Below are positions 11,640 through 22,283 of a stretch of 64,000 bases of DNA, piece by piece; positions within the stretch are counted from its first letter, which is position 1, and each line of letters begins with the position of its first letter. Source of the stretch: Vandiemenella viatica (taxonomy: Eukaryota; Arthropoda; Insecta; Orthoptera; Morabidae); the NCBI GenBank assembly GCA_031002005.1, contig JARYHS010009186.1, positions 183,546,437-183,610,436 on the forward strand. Direction: 5' to 3'. The notes beneath the pieces are model-generated. The model was not told where the DNA came from, did no database searches, and saw only the letters and a program-made list of their open reading frames with translations. The position numbers and the translations under genes are program-made.

Positions 11640-13254
11640 TATTTCACTTTTCAGCCACCACTACCTTGCACAGATCACTGATGTTTGTTGGTGGAAGTAG
11701 CATGGAGTTTCCTGTCAGTGCACAACGTTCGGCCGAATGCCGATAGCTGTGGGGATGTGGGAGATATAATGATTAAAGTTGGTCAGTGCAGGGCGTTTTC
11801 ATATTTCGACCAAAAATTCGTATCTCCGTATACTTCTCTTTCTGCCACAACTACATAGCATAGAGCATTGGTGTTTGTGTTTGGTAGTAGAATCGTATCT
11901 CATGTAGTGCACTATGGTTGTTAGATGTCGGTAGCTATGGGGGTGTGGGAGATATGGGGGTTGAAAGTGATCGACCTGTGGCAATTTCATACTTCTGCCA
12001 AAGACAAAAGTGTCATGGTGTATCACTTTTCAGCGAAAACTATAGATCACAGATAACTGGCGTTTGTGTGTAGTAGTAGCACAGAGTCACCTTTCGATCA
12101 CAACAGCGGCCGAATTTCAGAAACTGTGTTACTGTGGTAGATATGGTGGTTGTAAGTGGCCGACCAAGGATATTTTCGTATTTCGACTGTCTCCGCATAT
12201 GTCACTTTTCTGCCACAACTACATAGCATAGAGCATTGGTGTTTGTGTTTGGTAGTAGAATCGTATCTCATGTAGTGCACTATGGTTGTTAGATGTCGGT
12301 AGCTATGGGGGTGTGGGAGATATGGGGGTTGAAAGTGATCGACCTGTGGCAATTTCATACTTCTGCCAAAGACAAAAGTGTCATGGTGTATCACTTTTCA
12401 GCGAAAACTATAGATCACAGATAACTGGTGTTTGTGTGTAGTAGTAGCACAGAGTCACCTTTCGATCACAACAGCGGCCGATTTCAGAAACTGTGGTACT
12501 GTGGTAGATATGGTGGTTGTAAGTGGCCGACCAAGGATATTTTCGTATTTCGACTGTCTCCGCATATGTCTACTTTTCTGCCACAACTACATAGCATAGA
12601 GCATTGGTGTTTGTGTTTGGTAGTAGAATCGTATCTCATGTAGTGCACTATGGTTGTTAGATGTCGGTAGCTATGGGGGTGTGGGAGATATGGGGGTTGA
12701 AAGTGATCGACCTGTGGCAATTTCATACTTCTGCCAAAGACAAAAGTGTCATGGTGTATCACTTTTCAGCGAAAACTATAGATCACAGATAACTGGCGTT
12801 TGTGTGTAGTAGTAGCACAGAGTCACCTTTCGATCACAACAGCGGCCGAATTTCAGAAACTGTGTTACTGTGGTAGATATGGTGGTTGTAAGTGGCCGAC
12901 CAAGGATATTTTCGTATTTCGACTGTCTCCGCATATGTCACTTTTCTGCCACAACTACATAGCATAGAGCATTGGTGTTTGTGTTTGGTAGTAGAATCGT
13001 ATCTCATGTAGTGCACTATGGTTGTTAGATGTCGGTAGCTATGGGGGTGTGGGAGATATGGGGGTTGAAAGTGATCGACCTGTGGCAATTTCATACTTCT
13101 GCCAAAGACAAAAGTGTCATGGTGTATCACTTTTCAGCGAAAACTATAGATCACAGATAACTGGCGTTTGTGTGTAGTAGTAGCACAGAGTCACCTTTCG
13201 ATCACAACAGCGGCCGAATTTCAGAAACTGTGGTACTGTGGTAGATATGGTGGT
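11640..13254. repeat. Satellite with 368-bp higher-order unit
   Basis: At least four near-identical units repeat with a period of 368 bases (landmarks at 12026, 12394, 12762 and 13130). Each unit is made of two diverged halves of about 184 bp. Shared blocks include CACAACTACATAGCATAG or its diverged form, GGTAGTAG and GGGAGATATGGGGG. The first 200 bp (11640-11840) is a more diverged half unit. Units differ by only one or a few bases. The array runs into the assembly gap. Open frames within it are products of the repeat: 368 is not a multiple of 3, so no protein repeat can run through it. Confidence 0.92.
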
Positions 13255-14254
13255 NNNNNNNNNNNNNNNNNNNNNNNNNNNNNNNNNNNNNNNNNNNNNN
13301 NNNNNNNNNNNNNNNNNNNNNNNNNNNNNNNNNNNNNNNNNNNNNNNNNNNNNNNNNNNNNNNNNNNNNNNNNNNNNNNNNNNNNNNNNNNNNNNNNNNN
13401 NNNNNNNNNNNNNNNNNNNNNNNNNNNNNNNNNNNNNNNNNNNNNNNNNNNNNNNNNNNNNNNNNNNNNNNNNNNNNNNNNNNNNNNNNNNNNNNNNNNN
13501 NNNNNNNNNNNNNNNNNNNNNNNNNNNNNNNNNNNNNNNNNNNNNNNNNNNNNNNNNNNNNNNNNNNNNNNNNNNNNNNNNNNNNNNNNNNNNNNNNNNN
13601 NNNNNNNNNNNNNNNNNNNNNNNNNNNNNNNNNNNNNNNNNNNNNNNNNNNNNNNNNNNNNNNNNNNNNNNNNNNNNNNNNNNNNNNNNNNNNNNNNNNN
13701 NNNNNNNNNNNNNNNNNNNNNNNNNNNNNNNNNNNNNNNNNNNNNNNNNNNNNNNNNNNNNNNNNNNNNNNNNNNNNNNNNNNNNNNNNNNNNNNNNNNN
13801 NNNNNNNNNNNNNNNNNNNNNNNNNNNNNNNNNNNNNNNNNNNNNNNNNNNNNNNNNNNNNNNNNNNNNNNNNNNNNNNNNNNNNNNNNNNNNNNNNNNN
13901 NNNNNNNNNNNNNNNNNNNNNNNNNNNNNNNNNNNNNNNNNNNNNNNNNNNNNNNNNNNNNNNNNNNNNNNNNNNNNNNNNNNNNNNNNNNNNNNNNNNN
14001 NNNNNNNNNNNNNNNNNNNNNNNNNNNNNNNNNNNNNNNNNNNNNNNNNNNNNNNNNNNNNNNNNNNNNNNNNNNNNNNNNNNNNNNNNNNNNNNNNNNN
14101 NNNNNNNNNNNNNNNNNNNNNNNNNNNNNNNNNNNNNNNNNNNNNNNNNNNNNNNNNNNNNNNNNNNNNNNNNNNNNNNNNNNNNNNNNNNNNNNNNNNN
14201 NNNNNNNNNNNNNNNNNNNNNNNNNNNNNNNNNNNNNNNNNNNNNNNNNNNNNN
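13255..14254. other. Assembly gap (1000 N)
   Basis: Exactly 1000 undetermined bases, most likely a placeholder of arbitrary size for the collapsed satellite. Any missing cadherin exon could also lie here. Confidence 0.98.
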
Positions 14255-16080
14255 TGGTATAATTCCCTTAACTATATTATAAAAATTGTACCCTTCCATG
14301 TCTACTCTTGGTCAGATATTGGGCATCAGTGGCAAAGATGCTTAGAAAGAATTTTGTAACATTTAAACAATATTTCATATGACCCTTTAATCATGTTAAA
14401 GGGATGTAAAAATTGTGGCAAGACTGGTGCAAATGCATACATAAAATCAATAGTTGTTGGCCATTAGAGGCAAAGCCACAAAAATGATTGAGACCAAAAT
14501 GTGAGACAAGAAATACTATCATACTGTGGTGGACTGGTGAATCTTTTTGCTTTCAAGTTGCCACTTCCCAAGAGGAACATGTAAATTGTGAGTAAGACTC
14601 TCTGTCATGTGAGCAGTAGTACTCGTAAATGATACTCTCAGTAAGGATCTATACACATTTACAATTTATTTACATCAAGTTTATATACATTATTAAACAT
14701 CCCTAATCCCCTTGAACTCCTCCATATGCAAGACAGCTATTACTTGTTCTACTGCCAGATTTCCCAGTTAGGTTGCTCTAATGGTTTTCTCCAACCTGTA
14801 AGAATTACTGTTGCTGGCGTAGGCTCCAGTCTGCTCCCCTTGTAGACTGCTGCTCGCCTCTAAGTCTTCATTCAGACACAAGCCCTTGAGCCTAGCTTGC
14901 CATTGCTTGCTAGCTTCTAGTTCTGACTAGTTACATTGTTCCATCGACTCCTCAATCTCACTCAAGAGAGAGACCCCTCCTTCTCAATGCTCTTTGGTTT
15001 TGCTCCCTGATCCCCTCCATGCAACCAGTGGTAGGGAAGATCCTCCACCAATCATGGCGGCTGCTTCCTTCCCATATTCTTCCAAATGCTGTCATGCTTC
15101 AGCTTAATTCTGCTGACACTTGACCCGCTTTATTGCCTTTGCCTTCTGTACCGACATATTCCAATGCCTGCAACTGTTTTCATTTGCTGTTGCAACTGGC
15201 CTCCTTCACCTGGCACTTGTACGAAATCATAACTATTGCTCAACTTAAGCCAAAAATCACTAGGGCCTCTACATTACCAAAATATCATTTGAAATGTCAG
15301 TAAGTGATGATAAAAGATTATGATGAAAAAATTCTAATAGTGGAATGGATGATAACATGACAAGGTGTTGATGTGGTACATAGCAGAGTCTGTAAGGAGC
15401 AAATGTTTGGTGGGGTTGTACTAAATACTTATGCCTCAACTGTAACTGTGTTTGTGCCTTGGATAATTAGATTGTTCTACAGTTTTCAGTCACCACCATT
15501 TTGAAAACCTCAAAAATGGAAAGGTAGTTTCATCCAATAAAAGTCACTGCTGCTCAAAACAATACTACATTCTTGTGAAATAATTTTACAAGTTAAATCA
15601 ATCTTTCGGGCAATCAGAAATCATCACCAAAATATTGACTGCAGGTTGTGATAAATAATTCAAACCAGACCAAACCCCATAAAATCCTAGCTGAATGATA
15701 GTTAAATGAGTCTATTTGGATTGTTCCACCACACTACAAAATTTCCAAAATAGCACCTCGAGCCTCACATCACCATGCAGTAGCCTACCCACGCAAAGCG
15801 CTTCCCGACCGACACACATTCTACTCTAGTGACTTCCAGCGTATCCCTCAGCTACTCCCCAGTCCTCCTGTAAGTAAGCTACCCGTGGGAACCTGTATTC
15901 CTCCGCGGTCTCAGGCAATGTGACTCCCTGGAGTATGGAAAAAGCTGTATCCTTGTGTGTGTTATTGTGACATACTAAATACTTTAGCCTATCAATAAAA
16001 TCCTATCGATTTGAAATTTTGACAATAGCTAGGTTGAATAATAAATGTTAAAATCAATCCTTATATGTATATATGTATAT
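14255..16080. other. Cadherin intron, no recognised feature
   Basis: Moderately AT-rich sequence with somewhat CT-rich stretches (14690-15240). I found no open frame of substance, terminal repeats or tRNA-like boxes. Confidence 0.5.
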
Positions 16081-16483
16081 ATATATATATATATATATAA
16101 TAACAATGAAAAAAAGACGCTAAGTAGCGGAAAGGAATCAAATTAGGATAGGGAAATGAGCCACCACTTACCTTTAGATGATGGATGTGGGGCGCGAACA
16201 CACAGAAAAGACACAAACACAAATAATAAAGTAATTTTCGGGAAAAAAACCCTTCTTCAACAAGAGAACATTATGAGAGGTGGGTGCACCCGGAGACTGC
16301 CTCACGGTCTTTCCGTGAGGCAGTCTCCGGGTGCACCCACCTCTCATAATGTTCTCTTGTTGAAGAAGGGTTTTTTCCCGAAAATTACTTTATTATTTGT
16401 GTTTGTGTCTTTTCTGTGTGTTCGCGCCCCACATCCATCATCTAAAGGTAAGTGGTGGCTCATTTCCCTATCCTAATTTGATT

Positions 16484-16515
<32 letters not shown>
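16080..16515. mobile_element. Foldback element D inserted in a TA microsatellite
   Basis: Arms at about 16135-16308 and 16318-16487 form a near-perfect inverted repeat around a 15-base hairpin. TA repeats lie on both sides, so the target was probably (TA)n. A one-sided head of about 32 bases (16103-16134, containing GACGCTAAGTAGCGGAAAGG) resembles the extension of the element at 7569. Both arms carry TTGAAGA, a GGG/CCC stem with a T-rich loop and GAAA (16236-16260 on the -, 16360-16383 on the +), a weakened hammerhead-like core. The 106-codon open frame is only the palindrome read through. Confidence 0.65.
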
Positions 16516-16519
<4 letters not shown>

Positions 16520-17584
16520 AGCTTTAATGGTTTGGCCGTAAAAAAATAATTTCTGTTCACTTCTAAAAATGTTTATTACTTCGACAATTTTAAAGCTACG
16601 AGGATGGAATAACTTTTAACTTGCTTCTAATTTACTGCTTCTTCGTTTGGTACAAAAATCGTCTTGTTTACTATCTTCTAATAGGTTGAATCGAAATTCT
16701 GACAAAAGTTTTAATTTCGAAACTGATATCTTTCTGAGTATTTAAGTGACAACTCTGAAACATACTTTAAATGATTCTCCGTAGTTTCATCTGAAAAATG
16801 TGAAATTTATTATGAATTTTGCAAAATCCTTCACGTAAAGGATATCTATCTTAGCCATCGCATCGAAATCCTACAAAAATTTACTTTCTCTTATCTTGAC
16901 CCAACTACTCTAAATGAAACTTACTTTGGAATGTTCATATTGAATTGAGATTATTTTAAATATAGTTTTCTCAATAGAATTTACTTATATCCTCCATACT
17001 GATTATTTTGACCTTTCTCCATGTGTTGAAAGTTTTTACAAATTACCCAAGAATCAATCTTTAAACTTTTGTGAACCTTGTCAAACTTATGTGCTGTGTA
17101 AGATAAAATTACGCTTCTTTCATGCTATAAACTGACTTTCTATCTTCCAAAGTATGACTTCTAGAAATTTAAATGTGTAATTGCATCTTAACTTTACATA
17201 CCGGCTTCTAACTTTTAATGTTTTAAAACTCTTTAGTTGCATTCTCTAGCTACAAGATTTCTATCCTCCTGTTACTAGTGATTATTCTAAATATCTCTAT
17301 AAATGAAGGCAGTGTTTACTTTTACAAAATATTCTGAATCCAAATACCAGATATGCTAATCTTATGTTCTAACTTTTTAACTGTTTAACCTGGTTTATGT
17401 CTTGCATTGTCTAAGCAAATGACTTTAAAATTGATTATTCGAATGAACACGCAGCTCTGTGAGTAAATTTTGATATGAAGTTACAAAATTATTAGGTTAC
17501 ATTACAAGTCATTAATTTAACCTGAAAATACTCATGGCAGCAGCCAATTTTTGCTAACACATCCATATCTGTCCAGGTCTTTTG
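16516..17584. other. Intron spacer
   Basis: AT-rich. No gene or repeat recognised. Confidence 0.5.
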
Positions 17585-18410
17585 CAGAATTGAATTCTTG
17601 CTTACACTTTTCTGGTTTCATTATTTTGTAAACTTCACTTAATTCTTTATTATTAATAAAGTTAAGTAGTGCCACCTTCGCAATACGAACACTTTTTCTA
17701 ACAGCAGATCTAGAATTAATGAAACAGGTGTACTCCTCATATTTTCATTCAGTAATGTCATATGGCATAATTTTTTGGGGAAACTCTTTACAAAGTAAAA
17801 AGTTTTCATAGCACAGAAAAGAGCTATTAGGTTTCTGTGTAGGGTAAAACCAAGAACTTCTTGCAGACAACTCTTTAAGAAACTCAATATTCTTACAATG
17901 TATTCTCAGTATATATATTCTCTCATGAGCTTTGTCATAGAAAATTTTAACCTGTTTACACCTAAGTCACAGGTACACAGTTTCAATACAAGAAACAGAA
18001 ATAACTTGCATAAAACACAAACATCTCTGTCATTAGTACAAAGAGGAGTTAATTATTCTGGGATACATCTGTTTAATAAACTACCTAATTGTATAAAATA
18101 GCTTTCAGATAATAAAGATGTATTCAAACAAAAACTTAGAGATTATCTTATTGGCAACTCCTTCTACTCCATTCAAGAATTTGAAGAAAATAATTAATTG
18201 TACTCATTATGACGTTTGCAAAACTCAGTTGCAAAAATGTATGTTTATTATTATTTCTTGTATTTGTAAAATATGTATATATATATATTTACTATGATAT
18301 GACTCATATTATGTGTATATGTATCAACAATGACATGTTTCACATCCCAGAGGTACTTCCTCAGCAGGGATCCATGGAACAAGATTGATAAATAAATAAA
18401 TAAATAAAAT
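17585..18410 (+). pseudogene. 3' end of a non-LTR retrotransposon (LINE ORF2 C-terminus)
   Basis: The translation in shifting + frames gives VYSSYFHSVMSYGIIFWGNS, the segment after the reverse-transcriptase palm. It then gives QKRAIRFLCRVKPRTSC, VHSFNTRNRNNLHKTQTSL, GVNYSGIHLFNKLPNCIK and, after an in-frame stop, FKQKLRDYLIGNSFYSIQEF. This block order is typical of the C-terminus of Jockey/CR1-like LINE ORF2 proteins. It is followed by a 3' untranslated part containing GATCCATGGAACAAGATTG and a (TAAA)n tail near 18390-18410. Frameshifts and stops make it inactive, and the 5' part is missing, as expected of a truncated reverse-transcribed copy. It lies sense-oriented in the cadherin intron. 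Confidence 0.8.
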
Positions 18411-19365
18411 ATCTCCCTTCCTGTATTCATAATCGGTGTGGTTTTGCTGATCTAAAATCATCCTCTCATCAATAGCCTCTAACCTAAAACTAACAAAAAA
18501 ATCAATCTTAACCCCATCATAATCTTTCACAGAACTGTAATTTACTGCATATAATTTCATACATTTCAGGTAAAGTATCCTCCCACAAAAACGATTCGAA
18601 TTAAAATCGACCAAGTGCAATAGTGAATAGTTATGAAATCTTGTTCTGACCCAATCTACACTGTACAGTGTGTATTCATTTCACTTTTTGAAACAGAATG
18701 GTTTCTCTTGGTGTCATAGATAATTTATTTACAATAAAAAATCTGGTAACATAGCTATTAAGCATGCCATATTTGAGTAAGCCTGTATTAATACCTTAAA
18801 TATGTTACTTAATCAAGCTTACGAATACATAAAATCCAAGATTTCCTTATCATGTCTTTCAGATTTAACAATTCTTAAATTAAATCGTATATATTATGCC
18901 TTCATTTCAGTAAAAATTATGATATGCATAATGGCCAAGACACCAGAATATTTTTATTCTAAATAAAGATCTATAGCATTGAGAAGAACCATTTTGTTTC
19001 CAAAAGTGAAATCAATACACGCTGAATACACACTGATGTGGTTCAGAACAAGCTCTCATTACTTTTTGTCATTATTAAGCACAAGACTTGGCCTATTTTA
19101 ACAAGAATTGTTTTTGTGTGATCTCATTTCTTTTTATTAGGTGATCACTTTCTCTGAGTCATCACTCCATTTAAAAATCAGTGGCTAAAGACATTTCAGA
19201 ATCCAAAATATCAATATAGATTATCAACAATTCCCACACTTTCTGGAATGGTGGTGTGCCATGGCCAAGCAATGCCATTTGCTGCAAATTTAACTACCAC
19301 CATAAGTAAATAACAATGAGAACAAAGTAAAACTTAAGATATTAGTTAAACTGCTGATCTCTATG
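18411..19365. other. Intron spacer
   Basis: AT-rich sequence without recognisable genes or repeats. Confidence 0.5.
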
Positions 19366-19872
19366 TACAGGGTTACTACAATAGAATCATTCACTTTCAA
19401 AACACAATTTATTCAAAGGTATTATACTTACAAATATGATTGGTATATGAAAATTACCACAAAATATCCAAGTTTGTACACCAGGTGGCGTGACAGCACT
19501 AGTTCAGTATCTGTAACGAGTTCAGTTCAGTCTTTCCCAAAATGGAGGCAAAGTGAGACTTCTTCCTTTGAGGACATATTAAGGACATTGTTTATATATC
19601 CCCACTACCAAAAACGAAAGAAGAGCTGAAGAAATGGATCAGTGATGCATTGATGAACATTGATGCAATCACGCTACAAAATTTGTGGATTGAATTAAAC
19701 TGCAGCCTGGACATGTGTCATGTGACCAAGGGGGCACATAAAGAACATTTGTAGAGTGAGCATAAAACTTGGATATTTTGTGGTTATTTTCTTATCAAAC
19801 ATTTTTGTAAATATAATACTTTGGAATAAATCTGGTTTTGAAAGTGAATGATTCTTTTGTAGTAACCCTGTA
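19366..19872 (+). mobile_element. Miniature mariner-like element with long inverted ends
   Basis: Ends CAGGGTTACTACAA (19368) and TTGTAGTAACCCTG (19870) are inverted and flanked by TA on each side, the Tc1/mariner target. The inverted similarity reaches about 105 bp, far beyond the usual 25-30 bp. The left arm therefore looks like an inverted copy of the right end. Between the arms is a transposase remnant. Confidence 0.85.
19572..19754 (+). pseudogene. C-terminal fragment of Tc1/mariner transposase
   Basis: The open frame reads GHIKDIVYISPLPKTKEELK, then KWISDALMNIDAITLQNLW and SLDMCHVTKGAHKEHL before a TAG. This is the usual C-terminal tail of IS630/Tc1/mariner transposases (GHLKD.VY..PLP.T.EEL ... 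VTKGAHIEHL). The catalytic DD-D residues upstream have been lost, so the element must have depended on a full-length relative. The frame is undamaged over 60 codons, which suggests fairly recent deletion from an autonomous copy. Confidence 0.85.
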
Positions 19873-20577
19873 TAAAAGAAATTTCAGACATGTGCCCTTA
19901 TCCAGAGCAAAGGAATTAAGCTGCAATTATGTCCTAAAGTTTTTCATGTTTTGAGTTGCTATTGAATAGGTACAGGGAAAATCACTAGTCACCAGTATTA
20001 TACATGTATGTACCAAAGTACCTGTTCCTATGACCACAGGAAGTTCAGTGAAATTTTGATGTTGGGAGTTGTAGTAAAAAAAAATGGGAATTTCATTAAC
20101 TTCCAAAGTAAGGAGAGGAAGGAAGTAAAATTTAACAGATTAGTCAAACTTAGTAAGTAGTGTTTAAGATGAAAATATGAGGCATATAAATAGATTAGAG
20201 CAGAAAGTGACTTCTTGTTTGGAGCAGACATGTGGAAATTTATAAACTTCAGACTTTTTTTATAATCTGGTGGTAAAAGTTTATATGTATGTCACTTTCT
20301 ACATCTGCAGGAAGTTTTAATGACCATGAGTGAGTGTTTAACAAAATTGGTCAAATTTGAATAATATCCAGACTAAGAACAAGAAAAAACAAAATTTAAT
20401 CTGTATGCTAAGACTGCTGATATTTATCTATATTAGAAATTTGAGGCATCTAGCAGCAGTAAGATTGAAGAGGTACAAAAATGGTCCTAATTGCTTGAAA
20501 AAATGGGTAAGCAGGTGCGCTGCCACACACCCACATCTTGGTTGTTCCTAAACTAATTCACAGTTACTTCTTTCCAG
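19873..20577. other. Intron spacer before the catenin-binding exon
   Basis: AT-rich, ending in CTTCTTTCCAG, a strong acceptor at 20576-20577. Nothing else recognised. Confidence 0.6.
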
Positions 20578-20705
20578 GAACTGAAGAAAGTGATCAGGAA
20601 TTTGATTTCTTAAGTAACTGGGGACCAAAGTTCCATAAATTAGTGTACATGTACAAATATAAACAAACAGGAAGTGAAGAAGAGGAGGACAGCCATGATG
20701 TGTAA
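20578..20705 (+). CDS. CadN: Neural cadherin exon: beta-catenin/armadillo-binding core
   Basis: The exon begins in phase 1 after CTTTCCAG and reads (G)TEESDQEFDFLSNWGPKF, then HKLVYMY and an acidic end, SEEEEDSHDV, before TAA. FDFLSNWGPKFHKL corresponds to the FDYLNDWGPRFKKL core by which classical cadherins bind armadillo/beta-catenin. In other cadherins the next residues are ADMYG; here they are VYMYK, a notable change. The exon joins in frame to a preceding exon that ends with one base of a Gly codon, as at the SLSSL..G boundary of CadN. That preceding exon was not found between 5811 and 20577. The stop overlaps a GTAAGT (20702-20707), so the exon may instead be spliced there. The placement about 15 kb downstream in the same orientation supports one gene. 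Confidence 0.82.
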
Positions 20706-21269
20706 GTAAAGCCACTTCTTTAAGAAACAGTTTTCATTTTAATCAATACTTCCATCAGTAAGAGGCATTTTTTACTGAACTATCAAACTTGATCTTACTG
20801 CCCATTATTTTATTTTGCATGATCTTCGACCTTAATAGAACATACATAGTCATCAATTTCCTTTCTGCTAACAGATTTGCTGCACTTCTTTATATATATA
20901 TACCAAATATTTTTTAAAACACAGTTGTTTGGCAGCAATAATAGTTACTAATCAAAATTTCTCCCATTGAAATTTTCTTGTATAACTCTAAAGAAGTGAT
21001 ACAGCTTAAGAAAATTTGAAGGAAAATAGACTATTGTAGTAAGCCTACACTGTTATGTATTTAAATAAATAGTCAAAGACAAACAGTTGCCATCCAAAAT
21101 CTGGACAATACCGAAGATTTTCATACCAACTCACATAATAAGAATAACTACCCCACTGTTCATACGATCAGATTCCTTCCCGACAGCAGCACCTCTGAGA
21201 TCATACAGTGCAAACTGGCTTAGCAGTAATAACTGAGCACTAAGGAAATAGTATATCTCAAACTGAGAT
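20706..21269. other. Spacer downstream of the last sure cadherin exon
   Basis: Either 3' untranslated sequence or intron. AT-rich, no other feature. Confidence 0.5.
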
Positions 21270-21540
21270 AGTGACCTTTGACCGAGCGTGGTGGTGTAAC
21301 GGATAGCGTTCTGGCCTCGCATTCGGGAGGACGGCGGTTCGAATCCCCGTCCGGGCATCCAGATTTGGGTTTTCCATGGTTTCCCCAAATCACTCCAGGT
21401 GAATGCCGGGATGCTTCCTTCAAAAGGCCATGGCCGAATTCCTTCCCATTCCTTGCCCCCATCCTTTCCCGTCTCTAAAGACCACGTTGTTAAAAAGGGA
21501 CGTTAAACTGTTACAAAAAAAAAAAAAAAGTGACCTTTGA
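21270..21540 (+). repeat. Full-length tRNA-derived SINE with target duplication
   Basis: The tRNA-like head (21282 onward) starts CCGAGCGTGGTGGTGTAACG and has B-box GGTTCGAATCC near 21332. The body contains TTTTCCATGGTTTCCCCAAA, GGCCATGGCCGAATTCC and GGGACGTTAAACTG. An A-run tail follows. The 12-base duplication AGTGACCTTTGA is perfect at 21270-21281 and 21529-21540. This is the best copy in the window; others are at 3949, 36918, 55150, 62480, 62940 and 63120. Confidence 0.92.
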
Positions 21541-21839
21541 TCCCCTCCTAATTTTCCTACACTTTCCTATCACCCCTAGTTTCCATCCCCTGTGGAGAAA
21601 ACAAGTTAACATTTCTTTCATATGTCACTTCTGCTATGACAGGAACACTTACAACGTGAGATTTCACAAAATTAAAAACATATTATCTTATGTAGACTTT
21701 TCATCTATTATTTCTGAATATTATTAATATTTTTATGATTTAAATTTATTACGAGGCGTATTCCAAAAGTAAGGTCCGTTTGATCATAATAAAAACATCG
21801 TTCAGGATACAAGGTTTTTATTAATGTCAGTATGTAACT

Positions 21840-22174
21840 TGTAAAATTATTATTATTTTATATATATATCATCTTTCATTTTACTTTTATTGCTGCTTCT
21901 TTACATTAACCAATACATTTATACTTTCATCCAAACTTCGCCGTACTACATACCATCTCTGCTTCTTTCTCTCTGCTATTTACGACAAAGGTCTTCCTCC
22001 TCCTGTACTGTCCAGAGATTTTAATGTACTTTTCATCTGGTAATAACGATGCTTGAAATTCTTTGATGCAATACTTAAGACATAATAATAACACGATATA
22101 AAACACTTTTAGCAACACACACATATTAATTATTAATTATTTTAAAAAAAACTAAGAGTCTGTGTATTCTTACA
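21840..22174 (-). repeat. 3' LTR
   Basis: 335-bp repeat matching the one at 23793-24124, differing only by a few small indels (a TA-repeat length, CTCT length, a poly-A/T run) and about one substitution in the parts compared by eye. This points to a young insertion. Confidence 0.92.
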
Positions 22175-22187
22175 CATCCCCTCGGCC
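22175..22187 (-). other. Polypurine tract
   Basis: On the - strand the sequence GGCCGAGGGGATG abuts the TG of the 3' LTR, as expected of the plus-strand primer. Confidence 0.75.
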
Positions 22188-22283
22188 AATTTGTCACCAA
22201 AATTTGTCAAATTTTTGTGTGATATAATTTCATTCACCACAATATATTTTCAATATATAGTTACATTCATTCATTTCCTTTAC

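Noticed and set aside
11799..13130. Repeated 75-98 codon open frames beginning MIHHDTFVFGRS
   Set aside because: They are the 368-bp satellite read on the - strand. The period is not divisible by 3 and there is no protein signature.
13168..14359. Open frames of over 360 codons across the gap
   Set aside because: They consist of undetermined bases.
16156..16476. 106-codon frame
   Set aside because: It is a palindrome reading through a foldback element. The protein halves have no family resemblance.
21282..21355. Possible tRNA gene
   Set aside because: Part of a SINE with a poly-A tail, target duplication and many relatives.
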